From NCBI RefSeq assembly GCF_020091405.1, contig NZ_CP081903.1, positions 4,836,501 to 4,900,500 of the forward strand: 64,000 nt of DNA, given 5' to 3'. Source of the stretch: Bacteroides cellulosilyticus. GTDB lineage: Bacteria > Bacteroidota > Bacteroidia > Bacteroidales > Bacteroidaceae. Below the pieces are notes generated by a model. The model searched no databases. It worked only from the letters and a program-made list of their open reading frames with translations, and was not told the DNA's origin. Of this stretch, positions 14,769-23,214 are shown piece by piece (the first letter of the stretch is position 1; every line of letters starts with the position of its first letter). The position numbers and the translations under genes are program-made.

Positions 14769-15716
14769 TCAATTTTTAAGCCAAAAAACAATCCGGTTTT
14801 TGAAACCGATGTATCGGGATAGGTGCAACCGGCGGAAGCGACAGAAAGTTTCTATCTTTTCAAGCAAGGTCATCCGGTGTCCTAACCAAATCACTGAGTT
14901 CAAGGTTTTTCTTAAATAAAGGTCGATAATGGACCTCCATTCGGGATGCTGTTGGGCCCAACTGCGTATTTGTGTACATACCGTGGTGTATCCTTCTATA
15001 TTGCGCATGCTGAAACCGGCCGTCATAGTCGAATGATCCCGCATTCTACGTTTGAAGAATGGTTGTGGAATGTAGCCTACCCGTTTGGCGTTCAGCATGA
15101 TTTGTACAACGAAGATAGTGTCTTCATGAATCACTCCGGCCGGAAATCCGCTGAAATGCTTTTTGAGGAAGGAGTGTCTGGCGAAGCATAGCCAGGGGAC
15201 GACGTAGAATAGGTCGTGTTCCAATTCGTAGTGCATCAGTTCCATTCCGTTCCATGGCTCCCGCTTGTCAATCCGTCCTTTTCTACAATAACTGAAACTG
15301 GCAGGTGAATTTGATGTTTCCTGGATGGTTTCGGCATCAAAGGTTACGAAATCCAGATTTTCTTGTTCGCATTTTTCATAACATTGCCTCAGTGCATCCG
15401 AATCCAGAATATCGTCACTGTCCATAAAGTAGATATATTCACCGGTTGCCAGTAGCAGTCCGTTGTTGCGGGCTACGCCTTGTCGCTGGTTGGGTTGTAT
15501 GGAATATCTGATTCTGCTGTCCTTGCGGGCATATTCTTCAATAATTTGCTGGCTATTGTCGGTAGAACCGTCATTGATAAGTATGATTTCTAGACTTTTC
15601 AGCGTCTGGCTGCAAATACTGTCTAAGGACTCGTACAGGTAGGCATCTGTATTATATACAGGGATAATGACGGAAACCTTGGGAGATGTACCGACAGAAG
15701 AACTGTTACTCGACAT
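14769..15716 (-). CDS. Glycosyltransferase family 2
   Basis: 315 aa. VSVIIPVYNTDAYLYESLDSI, LEIILINDGSTDNS, ARNNGLLLATGEYIYFMDSDDIL: the standard GT-A donor site with DSDD as the metal motif; later GVIHEDTIF is the ED catalytic block. The short hydrophobic end (FKNRIVFWLKN) may touch the membrane. A -7 box (15739-15746) lies 23 bases upstream. First gene of a two-gene minus operon with the GT4 at 13618-14763. Confidence 0.87.
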   Translation of the reverse strand: MSSNSSSVGTSPKVSVIIPVYNTDAYLYESLDSICSQTLKSLEIILINDGSTDNSQQIIEEYARKDSRIRYSIQPNQRQGVARNNGLLLATGEYIYFMDSDDILDSDALRQCYEKCEQENLDFVTFDAETIQETSNSPASFSYCRKGRIDKREPWNGMELMHYELEHDLFYVVPWLCFARHSFLKKHFSGFPAGVIHEDTIFVVQIMLNAKRVGYIPQPFFKRRMRDHSTMTAGFSMRNIEGYTTVCTQIRSWAQQHPEWRSIIDLYLRKTLNSVIWLGHRMTLLEKIETFCRFRRLHLSRYIGFKNRIVFWLKN

Positions 15717-15738
15717 TTTTATCGTTTTTGGTATCAGA

Positions 15739-15746
15739 CAAAAGTA
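15739..15746 (-). promoter_or_regulatory. -7 box for GT2/GT4 pair
   Basis: CAAAAGTA reads TACTTTTG on the minus strand in the 163-base divergent spacer. On the plus strand TATCTTTA near 15824 may serve the fucosyltransferase gene. Confidence 0.35.
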
Positions 15747-15879
15747 ATAAATCTAATTAGAATTATTATCATCTCTTCAGATAAATATCTTATGTTTTAG
15801 TCGTTTTTTTATCTTAAAACTCCTATCTTTACCTTCAAGAAAAGAAAGTGTTGGAAATTATCAGTAGAGTTTTTAAATA

Positions 15880-16764
15880 ATGATTTATATTCGATTAAGC
15901 GGTCGCTTTGGTAATTATCTGTTTCAAATAGCGGCAGGTGCTTCTTTGGCGAAGAAGTATGGTACGGACTTCAAGGTAGTGGTAGCTCCCGATACAGAGG
16001 CTATATCCACCGTCAGCAAAGAATCTATGTGGAAATATGTTTCTTCTTTCAAGGAGAATATCTTCCGTGAAATTGAGTTTGTGCATGAAGTGCCGGGAGA
16101 TGTATCACTGTATAGTTGGCGTGATTTTCCGTACAAACCAATTCCCTATGACGGAGGGGATCTGATGATTGACGGATATTTCCAGTCTCATGAGTATATT
16201 GATAATGATTTGATGCAACAATTGTACGCTATGCCCGAAGCGATAGGAGAAAAACTGACTCAAAAATATGGAGAGATTTTGAAGCAGCCTTTTACTTGTA
16301 TTCATGTGCGCAGGGGGGATTATTGCAAGCTCCCTCATCGCTTCAGCATTTGCTCGATGAATTATTTTCGGAAAGCTGTCGGGCTAATAGGAAGGGAAAC
16401 CCTTTTTATGGTAATAAGCGATGATCTGAAATGGTGCAAAAAGCATTTTAAAGGACGGAACTTTGTGTTTGCAGATAAAGGAAACTCTATGTTGGAAGAC
16501 TTCTATTTGCAAAGTCTGGCTACGAATAATGTTATCAGCAACAGCTCTTTTAGTTGGTGGGGAGCTTGGCTGAATACAAATACGGATAAGAAGGTATTTT
16601 ATCCCACCCCATGGTTTGGACCACACTATTCTCACTATGATGTGTCTGATTTATGCCCGGATGAATGGTGTGCTTTACCCAATCGTACCCCATTTTATTA
16701 CCAACTGAAATCAGTCTGGATACGGCTGGAAATGAAGATAAGGCACAGATTGGAGCGAAAGTGA
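15880..16764 (+). CDS. Alpha-1,2-fucosyltransferase-like (GT11)
   Basis: 294 aa. Family GT11 transfers fucose from GDP-fucose, usually in alpha-1,2 linkage to galactose. The diagnostic motif FTCIHVRRGDY lies near residue 145; the start IYIRLSGRFGNYLFQIAAG and the later NVISNSSFSWWGAWLN are the other conserved GT11 blocks. No signal peptide or membrane span. A fucosylated surface glycan can mimic host blood-group structures; this is family knowledge, and the exact acceptor is unknown. It stands alone on the plus strand between minus-strand genes. Confidence 0.88.
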   Translation: MIYIRLSGRFGNYLFQIAAGASLAKKYGTDFKVVVAPDTEAISTVSKESMWKYVSSFKENIFREIEFVHEVPGDVSLYSWRDFPYKPIPYDGGDLMIDGYFQSHEYIDNDLMQQLYAMPEAIGEKLTQKYGEILKQPFTCIHVRRGDYCKLPHRFSICSMNYFRKAVGLIGRETLFMVISDDLKWCKKHFKGRNFVFADKGNSMLEDFYLQSLATNNVISNSSFSWWGAWLNTNTDKKVFYPTPWFGPHYSHYDVSDLCPDEWCALPNRTPFYYQLKSVWIRLEMKIRHRLERK

Positions 16765-16774
16765 TACTTGCTGT

Positions 16775-18223
16775 TTAATATTTGTGGAGGATGTTTCTCA
16801 CTTTAGCGACAATATCGTATTCTTTGCGCCATTGTAAATAACCTCCCCATAGAATCAGTGCCAAAAGACTTTTCACGCAGAGGGAAACCACTATATTCCA
16901 ATCGGATGAACAGAGGGAGAGGGGATACAGTACTCCCCCGATGAGCAATGTGATGATTAAAGGGGAGATGAGCTGTCTGTACAAATGCAGCATATTGCGA
17001 CGGAATTGATAGTGATAGAGTTGCCAATAGCATTGGATGAAACATAGAAAATACGAAATCAGCATACTGTAAGCAAAAGCTTCCAATGTACGAAAAAATA
17101 GGATGCACACCAGAAATCCGGTACAGGTGGCAACGGCTGTGAAAATGCCGCAAATAAAAAGCCCGCGCGTGTCATTCGTGCTTTGAAAGAACGATCCGGA
17201 AGAGGACATCACTATTTGAAATCCGACGGTTAATGAAAGTATCTGAAAAGCGGGTATAGATGGTTCCCACTGAGAGCCAAATACGAAAAGCATCAGTTCG
17301 CGTCCACAAAAGAAAAGGAGTATGCCCAACGGGAAACCGATGAAAGCCAGCAGACGTACCATCCGCTCATTGATGGTAGCTAATTTATCCGTTTCCTTTT
17401 GGTAATCGGACAAGATGGGATGAAGCACGGGGGTGATGACGTATGTGATGTTTTGTATGGGAAGAGACATTAGGCGATAGGATTTTTCATAGTAACCGAG
17501 TGGTGCCATACCGATATATTTTCCTATCAGCATCTTATCCAGGTTACGGATGAAATAACTCATTACATTAAAAAGGAATTGGTACATGGAATACGCCCAT
17601 ATCTTTTTTATACTCTTGATTCCCCATGTCCACAGAAATTTCTGCGGGTATTTCTTCAGCGAAATGAAGTAAATCAAAACACTCGACAACACAGGCTGGA
17701 TCAGCAGAGTATAAAGTCCGGCTCCCAGCAACGCGGCACCTACGGCAATAGCGCCTACCGTTATTTGTATGATAAAAGTGCGCCAGGCAATAAACTTAAA
17801 GTCTTTATCCTTAAAGAACAACGTGTTGGGCACAGTTCCGGCGGAAGCAAAAAACAAATTCACGGAGAGAAGCTGACATATAGGTAGCAGGCGCTCATCC
17901 TGATAATAGTCGGCTATGAAACCGGTGGAAAGAAAGAACAGAACGCTCAGTATAATTCCTATCCATATCGTGAACATATAGATTTCGTTAATGTCGTGAT
18001 CTGTCAATTCTTTATTTTGCACAACGGCGGAAGATATGCCTATATTGGTGAAGATGGCAAAAAAATTAATGAAAACAGTAGCTATGGCAACGGTTCCAAA
18101 ATCGTCGGGACACAGCAATCGGGCAAGTATGGCCATTACGACTAATGAAATGACTAAACCGGAATATTTGGCTACTGCTGTATAGAATACTCCGGAGAGC
18201 ATCTGTTGTTTGATATTTGCCAT
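16775..18223 (-). CDS. Polysaccharide flippase, MOP/Wzx family
   Basis: 482 aa with about a dozen hydrophobic segments along its length. It begins QQMLSGVFYTAVAKYSGLVISLVVMAILARLL and has CPDDFGTVAIATVF, the typical start of RfbX/WzxC-type lipid-linked repeat-unit flippases; DKMLIGKYIGMAPLGYYEKSY is another conserved block. It moves undecaprenyl-linked oligosaccharide to the periplasmic face, where the Wzy-like protein (21727-23214) would polymerise it. Its gene is 14 bases after the stop of the glycosyltransferase upstream, in the same transcript. Confidence 0.88.
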   Translation of the reverse strand: MANIKQQMLSGVFYTAVAKYSGLVISLVVMAILARLLCPDDFGTVAIATVFINFFAIFTNIGISSAVVQNKELTDHDINEIYMFTIWIGIILSVLFFLSTGFIADYYQDERLLPICQLLSVNLFFASAGTVPNTLFFKDKDFKFIAWRTFIIQITVGAIAVGAALLGAGLYTLLIQPVLSSVLIYFISLKKYPQKFLWTWGIKSIKKIWAYSMYQFLFNVMSYFIRNLDKMLIGKYIGMAPLGYYEKSYRLMSLPIQNITYVITPVLHPILSDYQKETDKLATINERMVRLLAFIGFPLGILLFFCGRELMLFVFGSQWEPSIPAFQILSLTVGFQIVMSSSGSFFQSTNDTRGLFICGIFTAVATCTGFLVCILFFRTLEAFAYSMLISYFLCFIQCYWQLYHYQFRRNMLHLYRQLISPLIITLLIGGVLYPLSLCSSDWNIVVSLCVKSLLALILWGGYLQWRKEYDIVAKVRNILHKY

Positions 18224-18237
18224 AATCTTTTTTGTTC

Positions 18238-19356
18238 TTAGGAATGAAATCGTATATCATCACACACTTTCTTCATTTGCTCTTTCCATGACAAATGCCG
18301 GATAGAGTTTCTGATCTCTTGTGGAGATATCGTTTGTTTCTTGCAAAATGCAATAAGTCCGGGAATGTCTATAGCTGTTTCATTTGCCGGTGCCTTTATT
18401 ATATAAGGCATCTTTTCGAAGTCGTCATCCGTCTCCGAGTAGATGAATCCGAACCCCCGGGCTGCATATTCGCGGTTTTTTAAGGTTTTGATATTAAAAA
18501 TGCCGCTGCGATGCCGAGCCAGGCTGCCAACGGCGAAATCCGCTTTTTCAAAAAGTGCATCCAGCTCTTTTCCATGCTTTGCGCCATGCATGAAAACGTA
18601 ATCCTGCAAATTGTATGCTTGAATAGGATCTTCTATCTCTTGCTTCTCTCTTTCGCCGAAAAGGTTGCCTACAATGTGAAAATAGACCTTGTAACCAGGA
18701 TTATGGGCGTAATATTCTTTCAGCCCCTTGATTAGCCGGTCGAAACCATGCCAGAAGTGTATCTCTGCAACTCCAATCAGATGCAGCTCATTTTCCATTG
18801 TACGTATCTGTTTTCGTAATGGGATGGAATTGAAATCGATGCCGTTGGAAATGCGGATGGTGCGTTGCCCGAATATCTCAGTGTCGTTGGAGAAGGTTAC
18901 GACGGCATCCAGGTGACTGCAAAGGGAGTGGCGGAAGATTCTGTCTATACACAGGTTCAACTTCTGGTCAGTGAACTCCTGGTCGTAAGGGTAGGTCGGA
19001 ATCTCCAATACAATCTGGGCCCCCAGTTTCTTGGCGGATTTCACAAAGTGTATGGTGAACGGATTGGCATTATGGTAGTAGCGGATATATACAAATGATA
19101 TCTGCTCTTTCCGTATATAGTGGATAATGGGGGCAAATGACACCCTTTTCTTTATTTTGGCCAAAGTGCCTTTACCTAAATTTACCAGAACTTTCTCGTC
19201 AATCATCCACTGCCGCTCTCCGTTTTCACGGACTTCGTAATAACAAGTACGCACGTCCATACCGTACTGTTTGAGTGCATCTACTTGATATCTGATTTTT
19301 TTGCTGATACCATTGTACTCTTGAAAACCATAGAAAACAAGAAATAAAGCTCGCAT
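18238..19356 (-). CDS. Glycosyltransferase (GT4-like)
   Basis: 372 aa from the ATG at 19356; a TTG nine bases upstream is possible. The start RALFLVFYGFQEYNGISKKIRYQ is a GT-B N-terminal strand with the acceptor loop. RISNGIDFNSIPL and LIGVAEIHFWHGFDRLI mark the linker and donor domain, and HGAKHGKELDALFEKADFAVGSL the nucleotide-binding part. The EX7E motif is weak (the region reads REYAARGFGFIYSETDDDF), so it is a divergent member. It sits between the flippase and a GT4 gene, 13 bases from the latter. Confidence 0.72.
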   Translation of the reverse strand: MRALFLVFYGFQEYNGISKKIRYQVDALKQYGMDVRTCYYEVRENGERQWMIDEKVLVNLGKGTLAKIKKRVSFAPIIHYIRKEQISFVYIRYYHNANPFTIHFVKSAKKLGAQIVLEIPTYPYDQEFTDQKLNLCIDRIFRHSLCSHLDAVVTFSNDTEIFGQRTIRISNGIDFNSIPLRKQIRTMENELHLIGVAEIHFWHGFDRLIKGLKEYYAHNPGYKVYFHIVGNLFGEREKQEIEDPIQAYNLQDYVFMHGAKHGKELDALFEKADFAVGSLARHRSGIFNIKTLKNREYAARGFGFIYSETDDDFEKMPYIIKAPANETAIDIPGLIAFCKKQTISPQEIRNSIRHLSWKEQMKKVCDDIRFHS

Positions 19357-19369
19357 AGTTCTCAATTAT

Positions 19370-20485
19370 TTAAAACATTTGATACAGACGGACCAACTCG
19401 TTCGCTGTCTTTTTCCATGAAAATTCTTGTGCACGCAGCAGACCGTAGTCCTTTTGCTTTTGATAGAGGATGGAATCGTTTTCTAATTTTAGCAAGGCGT
19501 CAGAGATTTCTTCCGGTTTGTAAGGATCCACAGCCAAGGCACCCGGCCCTGCCACTTCGGGCATGGCGGACGTGTTTCCGGTAATGACAGGCGTACCGCA
19601 CGCCATCGCCTCCAACATCGGAATTCCGAAACTCTCGCGGAGCGAAGGGTAGAGGAAAGCGAAGGTGGCATTATAGAGTGTCGACAAATCACGGTTAGCA
19701 ATATAGCCGGGATAATACAGCTGGGATTTTATATCGGTCAGATCCTCTTGCTGCAACAGGCTGTCGATGTATTCCTCTTTCAAGTCGGCGATAAGCAACG
19801 GGCGCTTTACAGATGACTGTTGTAAGTACAGGCTATATGCCTTTAACGTTCGTGCCGCATTTTTCTTGGGATCAGTATTTCCCAGAAAAAAAAGAAAATC
19901 CTTTTGTGGGATATATTTCCGGACAATCTCCATGTTTATATCCGATTGTTGATGAAAGTGAGTACTATATCCGTTATAGATAGCTGTGATACGCTCTGAA
20001 GGTATCTGTAGAGCTTGCCGAATGCGATTACATTCAAATTTTGATACTGTAATAATCTTTTTACATTTTTTTAGAATGCGAGGAACCACCAGACGCCGAT
20101 AGTGCCATCCCATTTCCTGGTAGAGGGACGAGCTTCGATGCTGTCTGGGTTCCAGATAGATTATGTCATGGAGTGTCAGCACAAGAGGAACAGGACACCT
20201 TAATGGAGCCGTATTCGAGGTGCAGTGTAACATATCTACTTTTAGGCGTTTTACAGCTCGTGGAAGAGCTACTTGTTCCCAAAGCGGGTAAGTAGGACAT
20301 TTCAATTCTATGATAGAAAGGTTAGCCGACTCTTCCAAACAGCGGTCTTCGCCCGGAGCGACGATAACGAAATAATGGTTATCGTCATTCCTCTTTTGCA
20401 ATTCACGAATTGTTTCCAAAGCTACAAAGTCCATTCCATGCTTGTTGGGACGAAAAATACGTTGGGCTTCAATGGCTATTCTCAA
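19370..20485 (-). CDS. Glycosyltransferase family 4 (mannosyltransferase-like)
   Basis: 371 aa. The frame is open much further upstream, but the GT-B fold begins LRIAIEAQRIFRPNKHGMDFVA. I therefore place the start at TTG 20485, which overlaps the stop of the preceding GT2 gene as TTGA, a typical coupled junction. Motifs: LHCTSNTAPLRCPVPLVLTLHDIIYLE, KIITVSKFECNRI, FLFFLGNTDPKKNA, and the catalytic block YPSLRESFGIPMLEAMACGTPVIT with GPGALAVDP. This set is the mannosyltransferase-like GT4 group. The upstream extension in the same frame matters for possible slippage fusion with the GT2. Confidence 0.85.
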   Translation of the reverse strand: MRIAIEAQRIFRPNKHGMDFVALETIRELQKRNDDNHYFVIVAPGEDRCLEESANLSIIELKCPTYPLWEQVALPRAVKRLKVDMLHCTSNTAPLRCPVPLVLTLHDIIYLEPRQHRSSSLYQEMGWHYRRLVVPRILKKCKKIITVSKFECNRIRQALQIPSERITAIYNGYSTHFHQQSDINMEIVRKYIPQKDFLFFLGNTDPKKNAARTLKAYSLYLQQSSVKRPLLIADLKEEYIDSLLQQEDLTDIKSQLYYPGYIANRDLSTLYNATFAFLYPSLRESFGIPMLEAMACGTPVITGNTSAMPEVAGPGALAVDPYKPEEISDALLKLENDSILYQKQKDYGLLRAQEFSWKKTANELVRLYQMF

Positions 20486-21717
20486 GCCTTTGGGGCTCTC
20501 GTGGGTGTCTTTTTTGTTTTTTTTTTCTTGTTTTTTTTGAATAAGAAGAAACGAGTAACGTGACTGAATATGGATGCGAATACAAGAATTGGCAGTGCCC
20601 ATACTGAATATTTGAAGCGTTTGTTTACTTCTCCGTCGGGCAATGCCATGATAAATGTGATGGCAATGACAGCCAAAAGTACATACCACTTAAAGCTGAG
20701 CGACCAATCCAGAAGAGTGATGCCGGCAGCGCATAAAATGATAAGGGCTATCAGTAAGAAGCGTGAAGGCATCAGCCATTGGAATAGTTTGAGAGAATAA
20801 TCCCATTCGCCTTTCAGTAACGTAATAGGCAATCTTTTCAAGGCTAATATTGTACTGCTGTATTGTGAACGAAGCCACCCGATACGTTGAGCTTCATATC
20901 CGTCGGCACTTTCTTCTTTCTTACTATAACAGACTACTTCCTCCATGTACTCGGTATAGATATTCTGCTGTAACAAAGCCGTTTCCATCGCTTTGCTTAA
21001 ATCTGAGCCTTTTAGTTTGGGAGCAATTTCATGGAACATTGCAAAGTCAAACGCCATTGCAGAACCTATCAAAGCCGAAGAGAACCCCATGCGGGTATGT
21101 GCTTTACGGAAAATATTATTATTAATTTCTTCACTGGTGGCATTCAATACGGCAATGCTGGTGGTCAGGTTCTCCGTCATGCGGTGTGCCTGAATGGCAT
21201 CGCATCCTGAGTAGTACGCATTGTTGAATAAGTTCAATGCGTTGGGTACAATCCGGTTGTCTGAATTGAAAATGATGACCATGTCGTATTCGGCAGGAGA
21301 GTAACGCTCCATCACTTGCTGGATGGCATAGACTTTGGTGCATTGCTCTTTGTCGGGCACAACTATATTGACTGGCATCTGTAGCAAGGTTACAAGGTCT
21401 TCTTCAGGCAGCTGGGTTGCAGCAACGGCTATGTCATACTTGTCTCTGGGATAAAGTTGAGTATCTAAAAAATGATTTATAGACTGGATTACTTCCTTGC
21501 CGTTACGTAGCACTGTGAATAATATCAGGAAGCGATGCGTCTCTTTGGCCGGGGGATAAGGGTTCTTATATTTCCCTAACGAAAAGAGTGCGCAAATGAA
21601 AAGATACAATACCGGTATACTTAATAGTAAAAACAAAATTGCATCTGCTATTTGTAAAGCGTTATTGTTTTCGTCCATCCACCAGTCTGGATTGAATATG
21701 GAAAAAATTTCGTTCAT
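20482..21717 (-). CDS. GT2-like membrane protein with degenerate active site
   Basis: 411 aa. Topology as in the GT2 at 2946-4118: an N-terminal helix (ADAILFLLLSIPVLYLFICAL), a GT-A-like domain, and C-terminal helices (FLLIALIILCAAGITLL and onwards). Shared blocks are SEEINNNIFRKAHTRMGFSSALIGSAMAF. However, the catalytic positions differ: LIAAYKE is ILFTVLRNG, VISD is VAAT, the DADN motif is NSDN, and QQRRRW is AQRIGW. It may be an inactive partner or scaffold. The end is a Lys-rich tail encoded by A6, A10 and A8 runs (20510-20538). Confidence 0.78.
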   Translation of the reverse strand: MNEIFSIFNPDWWMDENNNALQIADAILFLLLSIPVLYLFICALFSLGKYKNPYPPAKETHRFLILFTVLRNGKEVIQSINHFLDTQLYPRDKYDIAVAATQLPEEDLVTLLQMPVNIVVPDKEQCTKVYAIQQVMERYSPAEYDMVIIFNSDNRIVPNALNLFNNAYYSGCDAIQAHRMTENLTTSIAVLNATSEEINNNIFRKAHTRMGFSSALIGSAMAFDFAMFHEIAPKLKGSDLSKAMETALLQQNIYTEYMEEVVCYSKKEESADGYEAQRIGWLRSQYSSTILALKRLPITLLKGEWDYSLKLFQWLMPSRFLLIALIILCAAGITLLDWSLSFKWYVLLAVIAITFIMALPDGEVNKRFKYSVWALPILVFASIFSHVTRFFLFKKNKKKKTKKTPTRAPKA

Positions 21718-21726
21718 AATATGAAG

Positions 21727-23214
21727 TTATTGCTTATTTATGTTTATTAATTGTTTATCTATATACGCTCCGTTCATTACGAAAGCTATCATGGCTACAA
21801 TTATAAAGTTTGTAGGTGGCATGCCCGGAGCATATCCGGTATATCCACTTAGCAGGATACCAAATACAGTACCTGTAAAAGCCGCCAATTCTTGTCTCAG
21901 GTATCTATCTCGGACTTTAAACATGACTATATAGCAGCAGCCTAACAGAGTTATTGCATAAATCAATATTTGTAATGCCACGCCCACTACCCCTGTTTGT
22001 ATCCAGGTAGCTACAAAGAAAGAATCAGGAGGCAGCGTTCCTTCTTTGTAAGTGTCATCTGCCTGTAACCATAACTTAGGTATGTCGTTGGATATGCCCA
22101 CTCCAAATGGATAATCCTTTAAATATTGGGCCATCTCTTTTCTGTTTTCTACACGCACATTAAATGACGCATCTTCCGTCGGGCGAAATGCGGTGCGAGC
22201 ACGTCTTATAAACGAATTGCTGTTTCCTATGTCTGTAAATGCGAGAAATATAAATATGCTTAATCCGGAAATTAATGTAATTGAAAAATGTCTAAGGTCT
22301 TTACATATCAAACTGTATAGAGCGAGACCGGCAAAAGGTACAATAAGAGCACCTCGTGTACCGGAGAGAAACATGCCTATAAATCCCATTACAGCAATGC
22401 TTATATAAAAAACAGCCAAAATCCGATTACGGGTATTGAGACCGATTATTATATATACAGTACCTGCAGCAGCCATAACCACGCCAAAATTACCAGCATC
22501 AGTGAAGTAGGAAAAGTAACGTATGCCGGTAGATATGATATGAGTTCTTGCTGCCTCTTGTACGTATAGCCAATACCGTTCGGCCGAGTCGAAACCAATG
22601 TACTTCTGGTACATTAATTTTATGAAAGCAATGATAATGAAAACCCCGATAAGTACTAATCCGCTTCTTAAAGCTTTAGGGGAGTTGGATACAATGGAAG
22701 CAACCGCGTACAATACAAATGTCTCTAATATCATGATGCGAATGCCATGGGTAATACCTTCTGATTCAATAAGAGGATTCGTTAATTGCAATAGCACGAA
22801 TACAATCCATGCAATATAGCTGATCGTAAAGACATTGACTGCGCTTTTTAATCTGAAATTCGTCTTTTTCAGGTAAAAAACAACCAAAAGGGAAATAACA
22901 AGATAAACCAATAGTATATCCAGACCAACGCTTAGCTTGACTTTTAAAGTATAACGGGAGATCGTTGTGAAGAAAAAGGCGTAAGTGGCGTAAAGCAAAT
23001 ATACAAAATAGGGATTTTGAAATCCATAGCCTATGCCAGTAACTACTATAGGTAAGCACACGATAACTGCTGCTATTAATAACTTTTGAGTTATAATAGC
23101 ATACGCAATGCCTGCCAGCCCACCCATAAGCAATAGATTTATCAGTGCCTTGGGGGGGGCTTCGCGTACTGGATATGGTGTGTTTGATGCCATAATCGTA
23201 TTATTTGACTTCAT
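21727..23214 (-). CDS. Wzy/O-antigen ligase-like polymerase
   Basis: 495 aa, multispanning: about eleven hydrophobic segments and a large periplasmic loop in the second half (FRPTEDASFNVRVENRKEMAQYLKDYPFGVGISND) with the VEN..E..QYL..P.FG.G pattern of the Wzy_C/ligase fold. It would polymerise repeat units or ligate the glycan at the outer face of the inner membrane. The start overlaps the end of the Wzc-like gene by 14 bases, so the two are translated together. A second ATG (MASNTPYP) seven codons in is a possible start. Confidence 0.8.
   Translation of the reverse strand: MKSNNTIMASNTPYPVREAPPKALINLLLMGGLAGIAYAIITQKLLIAAVIVCLPIVVTGIGYGFQNPYFVYLLYATYAFFFTTISRYTLKVKLSVGLDILLVYLVISLLVVFYLKKTNFRLKSAVNVFTISYIAWIVFVLLQLTNPLIESEGITHGIRIMILETFVLYAVASIVSNSPKALRSGLVLIGVFIIIAFIKLMYQKYIGFDSAERYWLYVQEAARTHIISTGIRYFSYFTDAGNFGVVMAAAGTVYIIIGLNTRNRILAVFYISIAVMGFIGMFLSGTRGALIVPFAGLALYSLICKDLRHFSITLISGLSIFIFLAFTDIGNSNSFIRRARTAFRPTEDASFNVRVENRKEMAQYLKDYPFGVGISNDIPKLWLQADDTYKEGTLPPDSFFVATWIQTGVVGVALQILIYAITLLGCCYIVMFKVRDRYLRQELAAFTGTVFGILLSGYTGYAPGMPPTNFIIVAMIAFVMNGAYIDKQLININKQ

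Noticed and set aside
19370..20689. GT4 gene starting at 20689
   Set aside because: The first ~68 codons overlap the GT2-like gene and include sequence without family likeness; the GT-B fold starts at TTG 20485, coupled to the GT2 stop.
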